From contig JAIOQA010000250.1 of NCBI GenBank assembly GCA_021413675.1, positions 1 through 49,883 of the forward strand: a stretch of DNA of 49,883 nt, read 5' to 3'. Source of the stretch: Deltaproteobacteria bacterium (GTDB lineage: Bacteria > Myxococcota_A > Polyangia > Haliangiales > Haliangiaceae). The translations under genes and the position numbers were made by a program. Within the stretch, counting starts at the first letter, position 1. Every line of letters starts with the position of its first letter. The notes under the pieces were generated by a model. It saw only the letters and a list, made by a program, of their open reading frames with translations, was not told the DNA's origin and made no database searches. Of this stretch, positions 17,663-26,416 are shown in pieces.

Positions 17663-18981
17663 AGAACGAGTGTCGAGACCGGAGCCTGGTGCTTCCGCTG
17701 TCGCCGGTGCAACAGGGCATGTACTTCCATCACCTGCACAAGAAGAACCGCGTCTACCTCGAGCAGATGCTGTGTGACGTCGATGGGCCTGTCGAGCTGG
17801 CGACCGTCGAGCGCAGCCTCAACAAGCTCGTCGAGGCGCACGAGTGTCTGCGCACGGTGTTCGTCAACGATGACTACGAGGGCCCGCGCCAGAGGGTCCT
17901 GCCGTATCGCTGGCGGCCGTTGCGCTATCGCGACCTGTCGAGCGAACGCGACCCCGAGACCGCGTTCGCGCAGCACGCCGCCGACGAGATGGAGCGCAAC
18001 CTCGCTCTGGACGCCGAGACTTCGCGCTGCGAGCTCGTGAAGCTAGGGCCCGAGCGGCACGCGTTCCTGTGGACCTACCATCATCTGATCATGGATGCCT
18101 GGGCGGTCAGGCTACTCCAGGATCAGTTCTGCGAGGCGTATCTCGGTGTATGGAAGGACTCGCCTCGTCCGCCTTACCGCCGCTACCTGGAGTGGATCGA
18201 GAACCAGAACGAGCAGAAGGCGCGAGCGTACTGGACAAAGTACCTCCAGCATCATGCCTGTCACGCGGACGCCGTGCTTCCCGCGGCCGACGTCTACGAG
18301 AACCAGGTCACGGTGACCGTCGAATGCGGTGCACGCGGGCGCGAATTGCTCGGCACCCTCGCACGACGTCACCGCGCCACCGTCAACCACGTCCTGCTCG
18401 CCGCCTGGGGCACGTACGTGCTCCAGCACTTCCAGAAGGCCGAGGCGATCTTCGGCTGCGTGGTCTCCGGGCGGATGATCCGTCTGCCCGAGGTGGACCA
18501 GATCGGCGGCGTGTTCGTCAACGCGATTCCGATCTACGTCCGCGAGACCGAGACCGTGACGAGGACGGTCGCCGAGATCCGGCAGCACATGCTGGTGTCT
18601 TCGGAGTACGCGTTCATGTCGCTGAGCGACGTGATGGCATTCGGCAACACGACGCCGGCGAGCGTGCTCAGCGTGGTGAACTTCCAGATCGACCATGTCG
18701 AGCTGCGCGGCGGTGCCGCGGCGTCGCTGCCGTTCCGTGTCCGTAACATTCGGTACAACGAGCAAGCTCACTACGACGTGTACCTAGACGTGTACGTCCG
18801 CGAACGCGGTCTGACGCTCGCGGTCCACTATGACGCGCGCAAACACGCCTTCGACGCCCACGCGGTGCAGCGCGCGCTGACGCGGATCCTCGAGCGGTTC
18901 GAGGCGAGCGCCGACGCAGCGCTCGGCGATGTTGCGCTCGGCGACAGCGAGCTGGCGTATGGCGCGCTCGACTTCGGCTAG
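17659..18981 (+). CDS. Free-standing NRPS condensation domain protein
   Basis: 440 residues making one condensation domain. LPLSPVQQGMYFHHL opens the domain (C1 motif). YHHLIMDAW is the active-site motif with both His and the Asp, but Ala instead of the final Gly. YWTKYL and later GCVVSGRMIRLPEVDQIGGVFVNAIP correspond to C4-C5. The domain should form an amide (or ester) bond between acyl groups on separate carrier proteins, probably using the small PCP encoded 29 bases downstream. It overlaps the upstream NRPS by ATGA. Stand-alone C domains usually act on off-line tethered substrates; an epimerisation role is less likely from the motifs. Confidence 0.92.
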   Translation: MKNECRDRSLVLPLSPVQQGMYFHHLHKKNRVYLEQMLCDVDGPVELATVERSLNKLVEAHECLRTVFVNDDYEGPRQRVLPYRWRPLRYRDLSSERDPETAFAQHAADEMERNLALDAETSRCELVKLGPERHAFLWTYHHLIMDAWAVRLLQDQFCEAYLGVWKDSPRPPYRRYLEWIENQNEQKARAYWTKYLQHHACHADAVLPAADVYENQVTVTVECGARGRELLGTLARRHRATVNHVLLAAWGTYVLQHFQKAEAIFGCVVSGRMIRLPEVDQIGGVFVNAIPIYVRETETVTRTVAEIRQHMLVSSEYAFMSLSDVMAFGNTTPASVLSVVNFQIDHVELRGGAAASLPFRVRNIRYNEQAHYDVYLDVYVRERGLTLAVHYDARKHAFDAHAVQRALTRILERFEASADAALGDVALGDSELAYGALDFG

Positions 18982-19010
18982 TCGCACACGAGAAGCGAGA
19001 GGAGAGAACG

Positions 19011-19253
19011 ATGGAATCAGTCTTGAAGGACATGTGGTGCAAGCTGCTCGATGTCAGCTCGGTATCGAGCGCGAGCAACTTCTTCATCGACGGCGGGGAC
19101 TCGGCCAAGCTGGTCAGTCTCGCGATGGAGATCAATGAGCGGTTCTCGATCGAGATACCGCTGATGGCGATCTTCGAAGCCCAGAGCTTCGGAAATCTGA
19201 CGGCCGAAGTCAGCAGGCGACTCGCGCAAGCGCGCCCGAACGAGGTCCGATGA
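19011..19253 (+). CDS. Free-standing peptidyl/acyl carrier protein
   Basis: An 80-residue carrier protein. FFIDGGDSAKLVSLAMEI carries the phosphopantetheine serine (GGDS), followed by FSIEIPLMAIFEAQSFGNL, the usual helix III-IV region. The strong site GAGAGGAGAG just before the ATG suggests high expression. It probably holds a building block or intermediate for the free condensation domain upstream and for tailoring enzymes. Its stop overlaps the next methyltransferase start by ATGA. Confidence 0.93.
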   Translation: MESVLKDMWCKLLDVSSVSSASNFFIDGGDSAKLVSLAMEINERFSIEIPLMAIFEAQSFGNLTAEVSRRLAQARPNEVR

Positions 19254-20014
19254 GCGACGTCCAGTACGACGACTTCCTGTCTCGCATCTACGACGAAGCA
19301 CCGTACTTCGGCCGCGAGCGAGCGCGCGAGCTCGAGCAATACAACGCGTTCTACTTCGCGCATCTCCACGACAAGAGCCGGCGCATCCTCGAGATCGGCT
19401 CGGGCACCGGCATGTTGACCGTGCCGCTGGCGCGTGCGGGGTTTCTCGTCGACAGCGTCGACATCTCGTCGGCAATGCACGAGGTGCTCGCCGAGAAGCT
19501 GAGCGCCGAGGATGAATCGGTTGCGCGCCGCGTCCGGCGAATTCTTGCGGACGCGACGACGCACGTCGGCGAGGAGCCCTATGACACGATCGCGATGCCC
19601 GAGGGCGTGGTGATCGCACTTCCGTCTCGCGAGCTGCAAATCGCGTTGTTCGAAAGCTGCCACCGTAACCTGCGCGTCGGGGGGCGCCTCTATGCCGACT
19701 TCGCGCAGCCGCGGTGGAAGGTCGTCTACGAGCAGACGCTGCAGGAGCACACGCGCTTCCGGATGCACAGTGGTGACGAGTACCTGCTGTCGGTGACGTT
19801 TCGAAACGATCGCCACACGCAGATCGAGGAGTGGGACGTGGTGTTCGCGAAGCAGGGCGTTCCGCCGGAGCCGATCGAGGTCAAGGTCAGCTTTCGTTTC
19901 CTGTCCTATTCGGAGCTCCAGTTCATGCTCGAGCGTTGCGGCTTCAAGGTGATCGCGATCGACGTGAATCACTCGCACGGGCGAGGGTTTGCGGTGATCG
20001 CCGAGAAGGTATGA
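19250..20014 (+). CDS. Class I SAM-dependent methyltransferase
   Basis: 254 residues. ILEIGSGTGMLTVPLARAG is SAM motif I, VDSVDISSAMHEVL motif II, and YDTIAMPEG plus LRVGGRLYADF cover motifs III-IV. The C-terminal half is a beta-rich cap (YLLSVTFRNDRHTQIEEWDVVF) like that of small-molecule methyltransferases acting on N or C. Position between a free PCP and the hybrid synthase, with ATGA overlaps on both sides, suggests a substrate bound to the carrier protein or the amino-acid precursor of the synthase. The acceptor is unknown. Confidence 0.88.
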   Translation: MSDVQYDDFLSRIYDEAPYFGRERARELEQYNAFYFAHLHDKSRRILEIGSGTGMLTVPLARAGFLVDSVDISSAMHEVLAEKLSAEDESVARRVRRILADATTHVGEEPYDTIAMPEGVVIALPSRELQIALFESCHRNLRVGGRLYADFAQPRWKVVYEQTLQEHTRFRMHSGDEYLLSVTFRNDRHTQIEEWDVVFAKQGVPPEPIEVKVSFRFLSYSELQFMLERCGFKVIAIDVNHSHGRGFAVIAEKV

Positions 20015-23000
20015 CGATGGACGCTCGACGCATCAGCGGGCTCCGGTACGTCGATGACGCGATCGCGATCGACGCCGACCTCGCGCCGTGTATCCACCAC
20101 CTGTTCGAGGCGCGCGTGGACGACAATCCCGGCGCGATCGCCGTCATCGTCGACGGCGACGATGGGAGCCGCGAAGCCGTCACGTACGCAGAGCTCGACT
20201 GCCGCGCAGAAGCGTTCGCGCGGTCGCTGCGCAGCGAAGGCGTGGGACCGGGTTCGCTGGTCGGGCTGCTCGTCGAGCGCTCGGTAGACATGATCGCCGG
20301 GTATCTCGGCGTGCTGAAAGTGGGCGCCGGTTACGTTCCGCTCGAGCCCACGCATCCGCTCGATCGCCTTCGCTTCGTCGCCAGCGACACGCGCATGGCG
20401 GTGTTGCTCTCGTCGCGTCGCGTCGCGTTCGCCGGCGAGCTCGGCGTGCCGCGCGTCGTGTGCGTCGAGGACGCGGCCGCGACCATCCCGTTGACCCGCC
20501 TGCGGGGCGAGCGCTCCGCGACCGGCGACGACATCGCGTATGTCATCTACACCTCGGGTTCGACCGGCCAGCCGAAGGGGGTCGTCGTCGCGCACCGCTC
20601 GGTGGTGAACCTCGTCGAGAGCATGCGCGAGTGCCCGGGAATGACGGCCCGCGACCGGGTGCTCGCGGTCACCACGTTGACGTTCGATCTTGCCGTCTCG
20701 GAGGTGGTCCTGCCCCTCACCGTCGGCGCGACGATCGTGCTGGTCACGGGTCGTGCGGTGGCGGATGGTCATCGCCTCGTCCAGATCATGCGCGAGCATG
20801 ACGTCACGGTTGCGATCGCGACGCCGGCGACCTGGCGTCTTCTCCTCGAGGCCGGCTGGCGCGGCGGCGACCGCTTCACGGCGATCTGCGGCGGCGAAGC
20901 ACTGCCGCAGGAGCTCGCGGCCTCCCTGCTGCCACGCGTGCGGGCCCTGTGGAACGCGTACGGGCCTACCGAGACGACGGTGTGGTCGACGTTCTGGCGC
21001 GTCGAACCGGGACGCGTGCTCATCGGCCGTCCGATCGCGAACACCCAGATCCACGTCCTCGACGCGGACATGAAGCCCGTCCCGATGGGGGGCGTCGGCG
21101 AGATGTACATCGGCGGTGACGGCGTGACGAAGGGGTACCTGAACCGGCCCGAGCTCACCGCCGAGCGCTACGTGCCCGATCCATTCTGCGCCGGCGCGAC
21201 CCTGTACCGTACCGGCGATCTCGCGCGCTACGTGCCCGGCGGCGACCTCGAGTGCCTGGGCCGAACCGACAGCCAGGTCAAGCTGCGCGGTCATCGGATC
21301 GAACTCGGCGAGATCGAGAATGCGCTCGCGCAGCATTCGGCGATTCAGCAGGCCGCCGTGATCCTGCGGGAGGACCGGCTCGTCGCCTACTACGTGGCGG
21401 CCGGCGCGACGTCGCACGCTGACATTCGCGCTCACCTGCGAAGCACGCTCCCCGAGTACATGGTTCCGCAGAGCCTTGTTCGCCTCGACGCGATGCCCTT
21501 GACGCCGAACCGCAAGATCGATCGCAAGGCGCTGCCGGTGCCGGCCCGCGTTCGCTCCGGCGCCGAGGACCTCATCGAGCCGTCGACGCCCGTGGAGCGC
21601 ACGCTCGCGCGCGTGTTCGCACACGTGCTCGACCTCGATCAGGTCGGCGCCGGCGACAGCTTCTTCGAGCTCGGCGGCACGTCGTTGCTCGCGATGCGCG
21701 CGATCTCACTTCTCGAGAAAGAGCACAGCCTGGTCGTGCCCGTGCTCAAGCTGTTCCAGTACCCGAAGGTCGCCGACCTGTCGCGCTGGATCGACCAGCA
21801 GGGTGACGTGACCACGACCGGCGACGCGCGCCGGCGCGGCCGCTGCGCCACCCCACCAGCGCCGCGCGCGCCGATCGCAATCGTCGGCATGGCGGGCCGG
21901 TTCCCCGGCGCTCGCAACGTCGACGAGCTCTGGAGGAATCTCGTCGCGGGGCAAGACACGGTCGCGCGGTTCTCGGATGCCGAGCTCGACCAGGAGATCG
22001 ACGACGTCACGCGCCGTCATCCGCGGTACGTCAAAGCCCGCGGCATCATCGAAGACGCGGACAAGCTCGACGCCGCGTTCTTCGGGCTCACGCCGGCGGA
22101 AGCCACGGTGATGGATCCGCAGCACCGCGTGTTCCTCGAAGCGTCGTGGACCGCGCTCGAGCACGCCGGCCATACGCCTGAGGCTTTCGACGGGCGGATC
22201 GGCGTATTCGGCGGTGTCTACCAAAACACGTACCTGGCGTCGAAGATCCTCGCCGAGCCGACGCTCGTCGACCGCATCGGCGCGTTCCAGGTCATGGTGC
22301 TCAATGACAAGGACTACGTCGCGACGCGGACGGCGTACGCGCTCGACCTCACGGGGCCCGCGATCAGCGTGCACACCGCGTGCTCGACGTCGCTCGTTGC
22401 CGTCTGCGAAGCGGTGCGCAGCCTGCGAGCCGGCGACTGCGACATGGCGATCGCGGGCGGTGTCTCGATCACCGTGCCCGTGCGCAGCGGCTATTTCTAC
22501 CAGGAGGGAGCGATGCTTTCGAGAGACGGTCGGTGCCGGCCGTTCGATGCATCCGCGACCGGCACGATGTTCAGCGACGGCGCGGCGTTCGTCGTGCTCA
22601 AGCGGCTCGACGACGCGCTCGCCGACGGCGACACGGTCTACGCCGTGGTGCGCGGCGTCGGGCTCAATAACGATGGTGGCGCCAAGGCGAGCTTCACCGC
22701 ACCGAGTGTCGATGGGCAGGCGGCCGCGATCACGAGCGCGCTCGCCGACGGCGGCGTCAGCGCACGCTCGATCTCCTACGTCGAGGCTCACGGTACGGCG
22801 ACTCCGCTTGGCGACCCGATCGAGGTCGCGGCGCTGACGAAAGCGTACCGCGCGACGACCGAGGACCGCGGCTTCTGCGCGCTCGGCTCGATCAAGGGCA
22901 ACGTCGGCCATCTCGTCACTGCAGCCGGAACGGCCGGCTTGATCAAGACCGCGCTCTCGCTGTTCCATCGCCAGCTCGCGCCCAGCCTTCACTTCACTCG

Positions 23001-26000
23001 ACCGAATCCGAACATCGACTTCGCGAGCAGTCCGTTCTTCGTGCAGAACGAGCTGGCCGGGTGGCACGGAGACCAGCCGCTGCGCGCAGGCGTCAGCTCG
23101 TTCGGTGTCGGCGGCACCAACGCGCACGTCGTCGTCGAGGAGCCTCCGCCATGGCAGGGAGGCGCGGCGCCGCGTCCTGCGCACCTCCTCGTGGTCTCGG
23201 CGCGGAGCCCGGCGGCGCTCGACGTCGCCAAGCGCGAGCTCGCCGAGTATCTACGCGACCACGACGTCGACATCGCCGACGCGGCGCACACGTTGCAAGT
23301 CGGTCGCCGCGCGTTTCGCCATCGCGCGTTCGTCGTCGCGAGTGGGCGCGAAGACGCCGCCGCGAAGCTCGTCGCGCCTGGCGTCGAGACCCGCGCGCTG
23401 CCGAGCGTTGCCGCGCGCCTCGCGTTCATGTTCCCTGGCCAGGGCGCGCAGTACGTGGGCATGGGCTCCGGGCTCTACGAGACCACGCCGGCGTTTCGCG
23501 TCGCCGTCGACGTGTGCGCGCATGCGCTCGAACCCTCGCTCGGCCTCGACGTGCGCGACGCGATGTTCGCGAGCGGGGGCGATGCCCGCGACGCCGAACG
23601 GCTGCGCTCGACCCAGCTGACCCAGCCCGCGTTGTTCGTGATGGAGTACGCGCTCGCCCAGCTCTGGCGCGCGTGGGGTGTGACGCCGGAGGCGATGATC
23701 GGGCACAGCGTCGGCGAGTTCGTCTGCGCCACTCTCGCCGGGGTGATGTCGCTCGAGGACGCGCTGCGCCTCGTCGCCGAGCGCGGCCGACTCATGCAGT
23801 CGCTGCCGCCCGGCGGCATGCTGTCCGTCCGCCTCGCCGCGGAGCAAGTCTCTTCCCGGCTGCGTCATCCCGAGCTCGCGGTCGCGTCGGTCAACGGACC
23901 GTCGCTGTGTGTCGTGTCCGGTCCGAGCGGTCCGCTGGCCGTGCTCGAGCGTGAGCTCGCGAACGCAGGCGTCGCGTGCCGCGCGCTGCAGACGTCACAC
24001 GCGTTTCATTCGCCCATGATGGACGCGGCCGTCGAGCCGTTCGCAGAGGCCGTCTCGAAGGTCGCGCTCTCCGCGCCGACCATGCCGTTCGTGTCTTGCG
24101 TCACCGGTCGCTTGATCGAGCCGCACGAGGCAACGTCCCCGGGCTACTGGGCGCGGCACCTGCGCGACACGGTGCAGTTCGCCGGCGGCGTGCGCACGCT
24201 CCTGGAAACGCCGGGACGCGCACTGCTCGAGGTCGGGCCGCGCAGGACGCTCGCGACGCTCGCGCGTCAGCAGATCACGGACCGCGAGGCGCAGGTCGCG
24301 ATCTCGTCGCTCGCTGACAGCGCCGGCACGGAATACGCCGCGATGCTGCAGGCGGCCGGCCTGCTGTGGCAGGCGGGCATCGCGCCGGCGTGGGCGGAGC
24401 TGCAGGGCGACGCACGAAGACGACGTGTGCCGCTGCCGACGTATCCGTTCGAGAGGCGGAGGTTCTGGATCGAGCCCGAGGCTGCGCCCGCGCTTCCTCA
24501 AGGAGACACTGCTGTGATTGCCCTTGCCACGACAGCCGAGATCACATCGGACCCGACGCGCCTGCGTTCGATCACGATGACGCTGATGCAGATCATCGAG
24601 GGCGCCTCCGGCGTCGAGATCGGCGATTCCGATGTCCACACGACGTTCGTCGAGCTGGGGCTCGATTCGCTGTTCCTGACCCAGGTCGCGTCGACGGTCG
24701 AGAGACACTTCGCGGTGGAGACGACGTTGTGGCAACTGCTCGACGAGCACCCCACGCTCGCGGCGCTCGCTCGTCACATCGAGGCGAGCGTTCCGGCCGA
24801 ACCGATTCCGGCGGATCCGCCGGCAATTGCTGCGCTTCCCGAGCCGGCACTTGCCGCGACGCCGGCGACATTCCCGCCGGGTACCGTGCAGTACTTCATC
24901 GATCAGCAACTGCGGCTGATGTCGCAGCAGCTCGCGCTGCTCGGCGCGGCACCGCCAGCGGCACCTGCACCCGTCGTCGAGCCGCTGCCGGCCTACGACG
25001 CCAAGACCGCGTTCGGCGCGGCCACACGGATCGCGCTCACGAGCCCCGAGCAGCTGACACCGGAACAGCGGGCGAGCCTCGACGAGCTCGTACGGCGGTA
25101 CAATGCGAAGACACACAGCTCGAAGCGCTTCGCCGACGAGAGTCGCGGCGTCATGGCCGATCCACGCGCCGTGACCGGGTTTCGACCTCTCATCAAGGAG
25201 CTGGTCTACCCGATCGTCGTCGTTCGCTCGCGTGGATCCCGGCTGTGGGACATCGACGGCAACGAGTACGTCGACGTGCTCTGTGGCTTCGGATCGAACT
25301 ACTTCGGCTGGTCACCGCCATTCATCGTCGACGCCGTGCGCGCACAGCTCGAGCTGGGCTTCGAGCTCGGACCGCAACACCCGCTGACCGCCGAGGTCGC
25401 GCGGCTGCTCTGCAAGCTCACGGGCGCCGAACGCGCGGCCTTCTGCAACACCGGCTCCGAAGCCGTGCTGGGCGCCGTCCGTATCGCGCGCACCGTCACG
25501 GGCCGGCGCATGATCGCTTCGTTCAACAACTCGTATCACGGCGTCAACGACGAGGTGATCGTGCGCGGCGCAAAGGGCCGCGCGATCCCCGCGGCGCCGG
25601 GAATCATGCGCTCGACCGCCGAGAACATCACGGTGCTCGACTACGGCACGCCCGAGGCCCTCGACACGTTGCGCGCCCGCGCCAACGATCTGGCTGCGAT
25701 TCTCGTCGAGCCCGTGCAGACCCGGCGCCCCGATCTCCAGCCACGCGAGTTCCTGCACGAGCTCCGGGAGATCGCCACCGCCTCCGGCGCGGTCCTGATC
25801 TTCGACGAGGTCGTCACCGGGTTCCGGATCGCGCCGGGCGGAGCGCAAGAGTACTTCGGCGTGCGCGCCGATCTCGCGACCTACGGCAAGGTGATCGGCG
25901 GCGGCATGCCGATCGGCGTGATCGCCGGTCGCCGGCGCTTCATGGACGCGCTCGATGGTGGTGCATGGAACTTCGGCGACGCCTCGAAGCCGACCGTCGG

Positions 26001-26400
26001 GCTGACGTATTTCGCCGGCACGTTCGTTCGCCATCCGCTCGCCCTCGCCGCGGCCCACGCATCTCTGCTCCACCTCGAGGAACGCGGGCCCGCGCTGCAA
26101 CAGTCCTGCAACGCGAAGACCGATCGACTCGCCTCGGAGCTCAACCGGTACTTCGTCGAGGCCAGGGCGCCGCTCTACATCAAGCACTTCGGCTCGGTCT
26201 GGAAGACCTGCTACCTCGACGACCAGCCGTTCGGCGACCTCTTGTTCATCTATCTACGCGACCGCGGCGTGCACATCATGGACGGCTTCGCGTCGTTCCT
26301 CGGCGAGGCGCACACCGATGCCGACGTCGACTTCGTCGTGCGCGCGTTCAAGGAGTCCGTGCGCGAGATGCAAGCGGCTGGCTTCCTCCCGCGGCTCTGA
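20011..26400 (+). CDS. Hybrid NRPS-PKS: A-PCP-KS-AT-ACP-aminotransferase
   Basis: 2129 residues. A domain 1-520 (YTSGSTGQPKG, NAYGPTET, YRTGDLARY; eye-aligned code near DLSIIGAVW(K), of the Gly/Cys-like W331 group). PCP with GGTSLLA (Ser558). Ketosynthase about 622-1040 with TACSTS (Cys791), VEAHGTAT and KGNVGH. Acyltransferase with GQGAQ near 1143, GHSVGE (Ser1233) and HAFHS, which favours malonyl-CoA. ACP with LGLDSL (Ser1553). From about 1700 a class III PLP aminotransferase with NTGSEAV, IFDEVVTGFR and TYGKVIGGG (Lys1960). No C, KR, DH or thioesterase. The set should activate an amino acid, extend it with malonate and convert the 3-keto group to an amine, as in MycA/McyE-type systems. ATGA overlap at 20011; AAGG at 20006-20009 suits the second ATG at 20017. 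Confidence 0.96.
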   Translation: MTMDARRISGLRYVDDAIAIDADLAPCIHHLFEARVDDNPGAIAVIVDGDDGSREAVTYAELDCRAEAFARSLRSEGVGPGSLVGLLVERSVDMIAGYLGVLKVGAGYVPLEPTHPLDRLRFVASDTRMAVLLSSRRVAFAGELGVPRVVCVEDAAATIPLTRLRGERSATGDDIAYVIYTSGSTGQPKGVVVAHRSVVNLVESMRECPGMTARDRVLAVTTLTFDLAVSEVVLPLTVGATIVLVTGRAVADGHRLVQIMREHDVTVAIATPATWRLLLEAGWRGGDRFTAICGGEALPQELAASLLPRVRALWNAYGPTETTVWSTFWRVEPGRVLIGRPIANTQIHVLDADMKPVPMGGVGEMYIGGDGVTKGYLNRPELTAERYVPDPFCAGATLYRTGDLARYVPGGDLECLGRTDSQVKLRGHRIELGEIENALAQHSAIQQAAVILREDRLVAYYVAAGATSHADIRAHLRSTLPEYMVPQSLVRLDAMPLTPNRKIDRKALPVPARVRSGAEDLIEPSTPVERTLARVFAHVLDLDQVGAGDSFFELGGTSLLAMRAISLLEKEHSLVVPVLKLFQYPKVADLSRWIDQQGDVTTTGDARRRGRCATPPAPRAPIAIVGMAGRFPGARNVDELWRNLVAGQDTVARFSDAELDQEIDDVTRRHPRYVKARGIIEDADKLDAAFFGLTPAEATVMDPQHRVFLEASWTALEHAGHTPEAFDGRIGVFGGVYQNTYLASKILAEPTLVDRIGAFQVMVLNDKDYVATRTAYALDLTGPAISVHTACSTSLVAVCEAVRSLRAGDCDMAIAGGVSITVPVRSGYFYQEGAMLSRDGRCRPFDASATGTMFSDGAAFVVLKRLDDALADGDTVYAVVRGVGLNNDGGAKASFTAPSVDGQAAAITSALADGGVSARSISYVEAHGTATPLGDPIEVAALTKAYRATTEDRGFCALGSIKGNVGHLVTAAGTAGLIKTALSLFHRQLAPSLHFTRPNPNIDFASSPFFVQNELAGWHGDQPLRAGVSSFGVGGTNAHVVVEEPPPWQGGAAPRPAHLLVVSARSPAALDVAKRELAEYLRDHDVDIADAAHTLQVGRRAFRHRAFVVASGREDAAAKLVAPGVETRALPSVAARLAFMFPGQGAQYVGMGSGLYETTPAFRVAVDVCAHALEPSLGLDVRDAMFASGGDARDAERLRSTQLTQPALFVMEYALAQLWRAWGVTPEAMIGHSVGEFVCATLAGVMSLEDALRLVAERGRLMQSLPPGGMLSVRLAAEQVSSRLRHPELAVASVNGPSLCVVSGPSGPLAVLERELANAGVACRALQTSHAFHSPMMDAAVEPFAEAVSKVALSAPTMPFVSCVTGRLIEPHEATSPGYWARHLRDTVQFAGGVRTLLETPGRALLEVGPRRTLATLARQQITDREAQVAISSLADSAGTEYAAMLQAAGLLWQAGIAPAWAELQGDARRRRVPLPTYPFERRRFWIEPEAAPALPQGDTAVIALATTAEITSDPTRLRSITMTLMQIIEGASGVEIGDSDVHTTFVELGLDSLFLTQVASTVERHFAVETTLWQLLDEHPTLAALARHIEASVPAEPIPADPPAIAALPEPALAATPATFPPGTVQYFIDQQLRLMSQQLALLGAAPPAAPAPVVEPLPAYDAKTAFGAATRIALTSPEQLTPEQRASLDELVRRYNAKTHSSKRFADESRGVMADPRAVTGFRPLIKELVYPIVVVRSRGSRLWDIDGNEYVDVLCGFGSNYFGWSPPFIVDAVRAQLELGFELGPQHPLTAEVARLLCKLTGAERAAFCNTGSEAVLGAVRIARTVTGRRMIASFNNSYHGVNDEVIVRGAKGRAIPAAPGIMRSTAENITVLDYGTPEALDTLRARANDLAAILVEPVQTRRPDLQPREFLHELREIATASGAVLIFDEVVTGFRIAPGGAQEYFGVRADLATYGKVIGGGMPIGVIAGRRRFMDALDGGAWNFGDASKPTVGLTYFAGTFVRHPLALAAAHASLLHLEERGPALQQSCNAKTDRLASELNRYFVEARAPLYIKHFGSVWKTCYLDDQPFGDLLFIYLRDRGVHIMDGFASFLGEAHTDADVDFVVRAFKESVREMQAAGFLPRL

Positions 26401-26416
26401 GCTCCAGGAGACGATC

